DNA from: Polytrichum commune
Taxonomy: Eukaryota > Streptophyta > Polytrichopsida > Polytrichales > Polytrichaceae
Direction of reading: 5' to 3'
DNA: 64,000 nt
Assembly: GCA_950295325.1 (NCBI GenBank)
Contig: OX485804.1
Coordinates: 18,414,001 to 18,478,000 of the forward strand
Shown here: one piece after another, positions 57,651 to 64,000 of the stretch
Layout of the letters: the number at the start of each line of letters is the position of its first letter
How positions within the stretch are numbered: the first letter of the stretch is position 1
The notes under the pieces: generated by a model
Database searches by the model: none
What the model was told of the DNA's origin: nothing
The model's input: the letters and a program-made list of their open reading frames with translations, nothing else
Position numbers and translations under genes: made by a program

Positions 57651-59109
57651 CCTGTCGGTGTGTGTGTATCCTCCCAGCTAGCTTCCTTAATCTTCCTTGG
57701 ATGGGCTGGGAGGACTTTGGTCCCCCTTTGGTCACGAGTTTCTAGGTATTCGCAACAGCTGCCAATCGGTGGCGGAGGAGACGAAGAAGAAGAAGAAGAA
57801 GAAGTGAGTGGTCGGAGTCCGTTTGCCAGCTTCCTGCGGGTAGGGAGGAGGGAGGGAGAGTTTGGAGGAGTAACGAACATGATTGTTTTTTGTGAGAGCA
57901 TTGATCTCGTGAGTAAATCGGATGTATATGAGTAGACTTCTTCTTCTTCACTCAAAACAGGAGGCAAGCCTTCTTGCATCAAGATTAGGCTAAGGTTCGG
58001 GTGTCGATGGTGATGCTTAATCGTGTTTACCAAGTCTCTGGGGGTACACCAGATTGACCGCACTATTGTAATTCTTATTATTGTGGTGATGGTGGTTCTT
58101 GGGCTCTGTGTTGTGGAGCTGCGGGGATTAGGTAGTGTTTGGAGGTCAATTTGCAACACATCGCATCATGGGCACTGATTACCCCGCTCGAGGTAGCTGG
58201 ATGATCGGAGTCCCACAGAGTAAGTAGGTCGACCAGCAATTGATTGTGTGAACCACAGCTACTTGGATACTAAAAATATTGAATGAGTGGAGTCGAGGGA
58301 ATATGTCGGAGGGACAGGAGCCTGGGGGGCTTCTTCAGCAGCAGGTGGTGGGATCGGCAGCATGGGTGCCAGATACTCGACCAAAATGTTACTACTCATG
58401 GCAGGATCGGTTTTCACGGCTGCCGTTTATTTGGTGCCCTAACCACTAGATTTCCACATGCATGGATTGCAGGAATTAATAGATCCTTAGAGACAGAGAG
58501 TGAGGCTGGTTATTGGGTGCATGGAAGTAGAAGTGGGGGGTTCTGATGATTTCGCTCTATGGAAATGCCATAGTGAGAAGGTTATTAATACTTTTCTGCT
58601 GAGGGTTAGGAACGAGGGATCGCAGGAACAGATTCTTAGAGAGAGCGTGAGAGAGAGAGAGAGAGAGAGAGGCTGGATATTGGGTGCCTGGAAGTAGTAG
58701 TTTAGTTCTCACTATGGAATGCCATAGAAAGAATAATATTTTTCAGCTGAGGGACGCTAGACTTTTATTCTGCGAAGGAGGGCAACCGTCAACTGTTGTT
58801 TGATCCAAAGTCATGACATCCTCCATCCAGCCGAGCCATGAGAATACTATTAATAAATTAGTTTGACAATGAAGAGAAGGTGCCACAGTAGAGTCGCTCC
58901 TGAGGATATACAGTAGTCGGAGGCAGGTTATAAGTAGATCATTTAACTTAACTTAGTTTTACTAAGTTGGGTAGGCTCACTCATGGTATGTATGGCATGT
59001 GCCTAAGAGACGACTTTTTCCGTGAAATTGAGCTACTACTGGCCGACCGAGGTCACGTAATTGGGTAGCCTCGTAACTGGGTAACTGGGTTGGGTGATTG
59101 GCCGAGTGC
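57651..59109 (+). other. Probable 5' untranslated region with or without intron
   Basis: Contains GAA units at 57782-57803 and a GA run at about 58648-58672. A partial direct duplication is visible: GTGAGGCTGGTTATTGGGTG with TGGAAGTAG near 58500 against GAGGCTGGATATTGGGTGCC near 58669. No conserved coding frame; exon boundaries cannot be fixed. Confidence 0.4.
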
Positions 59110-59750
59110 ATGGGCGCAATGGCGGCGGCAGCAGGCATCACATCCCCTGCCCGGGTGAGGTTGACGGATTTGGTTGCCACCGACGGGATGCCCTCGGAGA
59201 ACTACAAACATGCTGTGGCCGCACTTTCCCAGTCGCTCCGAAACTTCAATGCAGCCATCATCCAAGTCCCTCACGCGGACGATGTGCTGTTGAGATGTGT
59301 CCTGGACTCCGTCCGGATGTTTTTCCATAAGAAAACAGCAATTCTGCAGGGTGCATCAGATTCGGCATCCGAAGCAGCAGCATCAGCAGCAGCAGCAGCA
59401 GCAGGAGCAGGAATAATCGGTGCTGAAGACCCCCAAAGTTGGAACCGCACAGCGGGTTATTACGCTGAGCCCCAGCATGCAAGAGAGACATATGACTTCC
59501 GGCCAGGGAGGATGATTCATAATGAAGCTGGGGCAGCAGCAGCAGCAGCATCAAGTGTTTCGTCAGAATTGCCACCTGCAGGGTTGCCTGAGGTTTTTGC
59601 TGTTCTAGGAAGTGCCTCTCGAACCATTTTGGACGCAATCGGAAGCTCCCTGGATCTGCGGAGCTACTGGTGGACGGATTTGTTGGACAATGTGCCATTG
59701 AAGGCCGGGGAAATCTCCACTTCTGTCTTGTCAACGTGCTGTCAGAACAG
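59110..59750 (+). CDS. Oxygenase-like gene, exon 1
   Basis: ATG at 59110 (MGAMAAAAGI) or 59119; no better in-frame ATG lies upstream. The frame contains VRLTDLVATDGMPSENYKHA, an N-terminal part like that of plant oxygenases, then Ala-rich tracts from GCA repeats, AVLGSASRTILDAIGSSLDL and SYWWTDLLDN. The donor is AACAG|GTATGA at 59751, leaving two bases of a codon. The Ala tracts (from GCAGCA repeats at about 59385-59400 and 59535-59550) are probably variable linkers. Confidence 0.75.
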
Positions 59751-62700
59751 GTATGACATTTACTACGTGATATCCGGATGTGTGCAAAATCCTCGCTAGT
59801 TGATGAAATCGATTGTGGGTTGAGTCGATGATCATTGTCGCCAACTAAGAAGTTTCGGCATTCTCATTTATGGGTGTCCACCTTGCCAAGTCTACCAATG
59901 GACGCCAATGTGAGTGCTATTTCTTAGGAAACCTCTGCTTTAACAACTAACTGACTTCAGCGCCCAAAGTGTAATATTTTTTTGATTTTCTGAAAGAAGT
60001 GCCAGTACATCTATCAATGTCATGCTTCTTTGCGTAAAAGAACTCGAACGAGCGAAAACTTCGAGGGTTCCATCAGCCTCCTATTGTTTTTTATCCTTTT
60101 AGTACATGGCAGAAAGTTCCAACATCCTTTTATCAGCTAGATGCAGTTACCACATAGTACAGTATTCATGCAAAGGTGGATTTATGGAAAAATCATGAAG
60201 CTCGTGCGTTTGTGCAGACCTGGTGCTCACCAGTCAGCCACCACATTGGCAGGAGAGCAAGCCGCGGCCCTGCCCATCTACGAAGAGGAAGTAGACAAAG
60301 GGCTGCTGACATTACTTAAATCTGACAAGCCAGGCCTCCAAATACGAGATTTGCAGGGCCGCTGGATGGTTGTGGATGCTGACTTAGGTCCTCAAGACAT
60401 GGTTCTGTTCACCGGACTTTCACTTTACCAGACAACTGGGGGTTATCTCAGTCCCTCTCTCCATCGAACAGACATAAACACCAATCTTGGTCAACAAGCA
60501 GCACAGAGCTCCATGCCGTATGGACGTTGCACTGTGGCTTTCAAGCTGATGCCTCGTGCATCTGCCATTCTGCATTGTGCAGCCATGAGTGCTGCAGGGC
60601 ATCATCTGGGAGGTCCATTTCAGCAGCCGGTGCCAGTTCATGAATTCATGCAGAGGTCACATCCCACGGACCAGCTTGTCATGAGTCGACCAGGAGTTCC
60701 TACATTCTCCTTCTCAGCACCGGTCGAAGGTGAGGCGCTCTACTTGCTTCGGATCATTCCAAAACTTATGATGTATGATTACATTACCAGTGCAGCTTTC
60801 ATTGTGTTCCAGCTAGTATCACCAACGTCTTAAATCTTTACAATCTTTGAGGGCGCTGCTTTTCGCAGCAAAAAATATTTAGAAAATGAAATCGCTAAAA
60901 ACTACGTGTCCCAGCTCTGTTAATCAAGCCTGCGGCCTTCATTGGCAAAGTGGGGCGTTACTGGGTAGTTAGCCTCTGCACATTCTTGCTTCATGTAAAT
61001 TCATACAGTTGCAATATTGAGAGTGCATTGGAGTGATATCAAAAAGCATGGGTACACCGTTTAGATTTTATTCTGCATCAAAGGTGAGGCTCTCTGCTTG
61101 CTTCACATTTCTGCAATGATGTATGATGACATTACCACTGCTACTTTCATTGTATTTCTAGTATCACCAACATCTGCACATTCTTGCTTCATGTATTCCT
61201 ACTGCGTACAGTTGCAATATTAAGAGTACATTATGCACTGGAGTGATTCTATAAATCATGGTTACACCGTTAATGGTTTATTGTATATCGAAGGTGAGGC
61301 TCTCAACTTGCTTCAGATCATTGCAACAATGATGCATGATAACATTACCATGTTGCAGTCATTTCTTTCCTAGTATCACCAACGTGTGCACATTCTTGCT
61401 TCATGTAAATTCCTACGTCATATAACAGTTGCAATATGGAGAGTGCATTCTGCATTGGAGCGATGTTATAAAGCATGGCACCGTTAAAGAGTTTATTGTG
61501 TTCACTGCATTTCTGGAAGAGCTGTTGTTTGTAAAGATGTAGGTTGGACCCAGATCCTCTTAAAAACTTAATCCATTTTGCTGGGATCATTATAACTGAT
61601 CCATGAGTTCCTACTGCAATTACAGCAGCAGCAGTTTATCAGCTCCCTGCGGCCACAACTCAATTGAAGGCGACGATGAAGCGGAAGAAACAAGTGTCTC
61701 GGGGAAAACCGCTTGCGCCTTCGAAGCGGTTACGCCTCGAAGCTCAACGTGTCCTCAAGGAGAGAGTTCAAGAGATTGCAGACAACAAGGGACTGAAGAT
61801 ACGGTATTGCAATTTAAAGGAATGTGAAGAGCAGCATTTGAATGCCATGGACAGTCCTTGTGCTGCCATGAGAGCAGAGATGGAGTGGCCTGCGGGTGTT
61901 CCATTTGTTCATCCCCATGACTTGCCCAACAAAGCAAAACAGGCCTTCTTGGAAGCATATGAGCCTGGGTGGACAGCTGCTCAGGACGGTGACATACAAA
62001 TGATAGATCAATCAGGCCAAGCCCAACAAGGGCAGATGCTTGCTTGTAAGATTCTGAGCTTCTTGTCATGTGGTCATGTTCTGGGGTGACCGTAACATAC
62101 TGTATTGCATTGGTACTCTGAGGATTGTTTTTTCTTGTTTTTCTTCCAGGACTTATGCGGAGTTATCCTCTAACTCAGCATGACTTTTGGTTGGGATTTG
62201 GTTGTTTGTTTTGCATACAATACCATCCATGTTCGGTAAGTTTCCGGTTTGATAGAAGAACATTTTATATCGGGTCTTGAGGGTCACTTTCATTTTGGCA
62301 TGTCAAGAGGAGCTGAAATGAGTCTGGCCAGGCTCAAAGTACTGAAATAAGTTGCTCTTAACTCAAATGCAGACACTACCTTTGAGCACGCACCACAAGT
62401 GGAAAGAAATTTCTGATTTTTTATGCAAAACAACCAACGGAAAATCGTCATAGGGGACCAACTCTCGATGAAAGTTCCATTCAGTTAAAGGATAACTCTA
62501 ATAAACTTTCTGCAATTTCAGCTTTGAATACATATAACAGCCAAATTGGTATATCTAGTCTGTCCACCTCTGTGGCTCACTATATTCCTGTCAACCATCA
62601 TACTACGCCACTCTCTTTTGCAATTATGGCAGTGAAAGCCACCTGTCTGATCTACTTCTTACCCCAATACTGTTTGTCAAACACTAACTGGGCTAAGAGG

Positions 62701-64000
62701 CTTTTCTGTTCATACTTAATTTCCAGTTGAGATTAGTGTAGTAGCCATACAAACAGATAATTTTGATAGTTCAAATAATATGGTGTAATTTTAATGAAGT
62801 GACAGGAGCACCGCATGTGGAGGACCAACGGTTTACAGTGAAAATGGCAGTTATGGAAGATCAGCGGTTCGCTGTAAAAACTGTTTACGATTTTTTGCGG
62901 ACAAAAGGAAAGCCTGTTCCAACCGGGAAACCACAGGTAGTTGGACACAAAGTGGATATCAGTGGTTTGGCCAAAGCAGCCTTTGAAGCAGGAGGGCGAG
63001 CCCAGGTTGCATTCTGTCCCAACTTGTTTACTTTCCTTGTTCAACTTATCCATATTGGTAATTGCTTCTGGTGCGTGATAATTCCCGCACTCCCAGAAAC
63101 CTAATGCATCTGCTTTTTGGTTTTTCATAATTATAGTATATGTCTGTAATTGCCAAATATTGTTGGGAATGCATTCCTAAAATTTGCTGCTGGTAGATTG
63201 GACTCGTTGTGAGAAGCTTACTTAGACAAATTTGCTCATGGTCTAAGATGATGACGTGCTCGGTGAGATTTGCTGAATAAGCAACCAGGTATTCCATGTG
63301 CATAAAGTCATGTGGCATACTACACCAAACATGTGATTTAGTGTGGCATTAAAATTGATGTGTCATGTTAATTAGAGTGGTTTTCGTGAGTTGTCATTCA
63401 ACACTAAGTGTCATGTGACACCCTCTCTAGTTGAAACAAACTGATGACAAGACAATCAGTGTGAGTTCATGAGTTGAATAGTGCAGTCCACAATTAATTA
63501 GATATTTAGTATTGTAGCACAACGCATGTTTCTTAGTTGCGTCTTGCAATGGTTATATTTGTAGGTGGACTAGTCTGGACATGTGTTGTCTAAGGCTATT
63601 GCACCCATACCTATGAGTTAATGTCCCGGGTCATGCCTGCACAACCCGCTCAGATCGTTTGCCGTTGATGGCTGACCATTTTGGAACTGTGGAATGGCGC
63701 ATTAAGACCCATGTGCCAGCCTCGCTGTTCCAAAGTCTTCAAACTCATAGTAAATCATGACAACAGCTCTGAGAAACTGAAGTGGCCTTTCTTATGGATG
63801 TTCCAGTTTGAAGCTGATGCTGGCTTTCAACGGTTCATTGCAACCCATTTCCAGCTAGACACTGCACCGGAGAGGGACAAAGAGAGGGCCTTGGAGCGTC
63901 TCAAAAAGTTGTATGACCAAGTACTGGCTGACTATGTGGAGGAACTGGTTGCCAGCAGCACTCAACAAGTGAGTTGAAGAATCATGAAATAGGCGTCCAC
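59110..64000 (+). CDS. Multi-exon gene for a 2-oxoglutarate/Fe(II) oxygenase-like protein (runs off the right edge)
   Basis: Well supported exons are 59110-59750 and 60218-60729, with likely exons 61635-62045, about 62806-63005, about 63668-63749 and 63807-63968. The second exon carries the double-stranded beta-helix pattern: GLLTLL, GLQIRDLQGRWMVVDADLG, DMVLFTGLSLYQTTGGYLSP, SLHRT, then GRCTVAFKLMPR. In typical members this is H-x-D..H followed by R-x-S; here the first pair reads EVD, so the first metal-binding His seems replaced by Glu. The later exons add a basic, possibly nuclear part (MKRKKQVSRGK) and segments I cannot name. Plants have many such oxygenases acting in hormone and secondary metabolism, but this one is a divergent type with a C-terminal extension and I cannot assign a substrate. 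Exon phases after 62045 are uncertain. The gene is the only apparently intact one in the window. Confidence 0.7.
60218..60729 (+). CDS. Oxygenase-like gene, exon 2 with beta-helix core
   Basis: Acceptor TTTGTGCAG|ACCTGG joins exon 1 in frame (QNR then PGAHQSATTL). It includes PIYEEEVDKGLLTLLKSDKP, GLQIRDLQGRWMVVDADLG and SLHRTDINTNLG, and ends FSFSAPVE before AAG|GTGAGG at 60730. The distal His and a basic residue are present; the proximal His position is Glu. Confidence 0.75.
61635..62045 (+). CDS. Oxygenase-like gene, probable exon 3 (basic extension)
   Basis: An acceptor at ...CAGCAGCAG|TTTATCAG gives a phase match with exon 2. The product includes MKRKKQVSRGKPLAPSKRLR, a nuclear-signal-like basic part, then LKIRYCNLKECEEQHLNAMD and WPAGVPFVHPHDLPNKAKQA, FLEAYEPGW. 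The donor TGCTT|GTAAGA at 62046 leaves one base; joining to the next candidate acceptor would create TGA, so either the donor or the next acceptor is misplaced. Confidence 0.6.
62170..62400. mobile_element. Foldback relic in an intron
   Basis: GGTTGTTTGTTTTGCATACA followed by CCATGTTCGGTAAGTTTCCG resembles the left arm of the foldback at 40535-40600. GACACTACCTTTGAGCACGC near 62372 loosely resembles its inverse arm. It contains a good-looking GTAAGT that could be taken for a splice donor. Confidence 0.5.
62806..63005 (+). CDS. Oxygenase-like gene, possible exon 4
   Basis: After TGACAG at 62800-62805 a frame gives PHVEDQRFTVKMAV, then MEDQRFAVKTVYDFLRTKGK, GKPQVVGHKVDISGLAKAAF and EAGGRAQ. 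A short internal duplication (EDQRF.VK twice) is notable. The donor may be CAG|GTTGCA at 63006 or TTG|GTAATT at 63057. The acceptor is uncertain (alternatives within the next 60 bp). Confidence 0.4.
63319..63440. repeat. Worn TAGTGT-type MITE fragment in an intron
   Basis: TACTACACCAAACATGTGAT then TTAGTGTGGCAT, and later ACACTAAGTGTCATGTGACA, echo the ends of families D and E. Too degraded to bound. Confidence 0.35.
63668..63749 (+). CDS. Possible exon with EWRIKTHVPASLF
   Basis: A frame reads MADHFGTVEWRIKTHVPASL then FQSLQTH before a possible donor (CATA|GTAAAT at 63750). The next open frame downstream is different, and an intron of only 57 bp would be needed to join to 63807, shorter than usual for plants. 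It could be an exon of this gene or the first coding part of the next one. Confidence 0.35.
63807..63968 (+). CDS. Last visible exon, charged helical segment
   Basis: Acceptor TGGATGTTCCAG|TTTGAAG. The product reads FEADAGFQRFIATHFQLDTA then ERDKERALERLKKLYDQVLA, likely helical or coiled-coil. It ends before GTGAGT at 63969, so the gene probably continues beyond the window. Confidence 0.5.

Noticed and set aside
56997-58159. Several overlapping frames up to 219 codons around the GC-rich zone
   Set aside because: Frames overlap on both strands with low-complexity Arg/Pro/Ser content, as expected of GC-rich promoter DNA.
59258-59734. 158-codon minus-strand frame
   Set aside because: Shadow of exon 1 of the oxygenase-like gene; Leu runs come from the GCA repeats.

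Overview
The window looks like nuclear DNA of a land plant with a large, repeat-rich genome. Genes carry GT-AG introns. One gene encodes a plant-type 2-oxoglutarate/Fe(II) oxygenase-like protein. The rest is dominated by plant-style transposon debris: a Ty1/copia fragment, a LINE with a plant-type reverse-transcriptase tail, many MITEs and simple repeats. The DD34E Tc1-like transposases and a bacterial-type methyltransferase-like gene would fit a seed-free plant (moss, lycophyte or fern) better than an angiosperm, but that is inference. I see no tRNA, rRNA, organellar genes or CRISPR.

Layout. Positions 1-5.8 kb are the most unusual part. A 64-bp tandem repeat carries a palindrome centred on GTTAAC, and more copies of that palindrome follow at 65-bp spacing. 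Next comes an array of seven copies of a second palindrome at almost exactly 32-bp spacing. Then comes a seven-exon gene (1714-5520) whose conceptual product combines a ParB/sulfiredoxin-like domain with a permuted beta-class N4-cytosine/N6-adenine DNA methyltransferase-like domain. The gene is interrupted by three apparent frameshifts and one in-frame stop. A 14-bp minisatellite follows it. From 5.8 to 56 kb I find no intact cellular gene. This stretch holds a Ty1/copia remnant (about 9.0-12.1 kb), two Tc1-like transposase relics (13.9-14.6 kb plus strand, 27.3-28.3 kb minus strand), a LINE relic (35.8-37.1 kb minus strand), several MITE families (two with TTA/TAA target duplications), a small poly(A)-tailed retroposon, and a 300-bp inverted-repeat hairpin element. 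From 56.9 to 64 kb a GC-rich, CpG-rich promoter-like zone leads into the oxygenase-like gene, which starts near 59110 and runs off the right edge.

How parts may relate. ParB-family proteins bind palindromes and DNA methyltransferases read short palindromic sites. The two regularly spaced palindrome families directly upstream of a gene with both domain types are therefore the best candidate for an undescribed system, possibly a methyltransferase-derived DNA-binding protein and its own target array. The link is inferred from position and spacing only. The frameshifts sit mostly in homopolymers, so sequencing error and genuine decay both remain possible.
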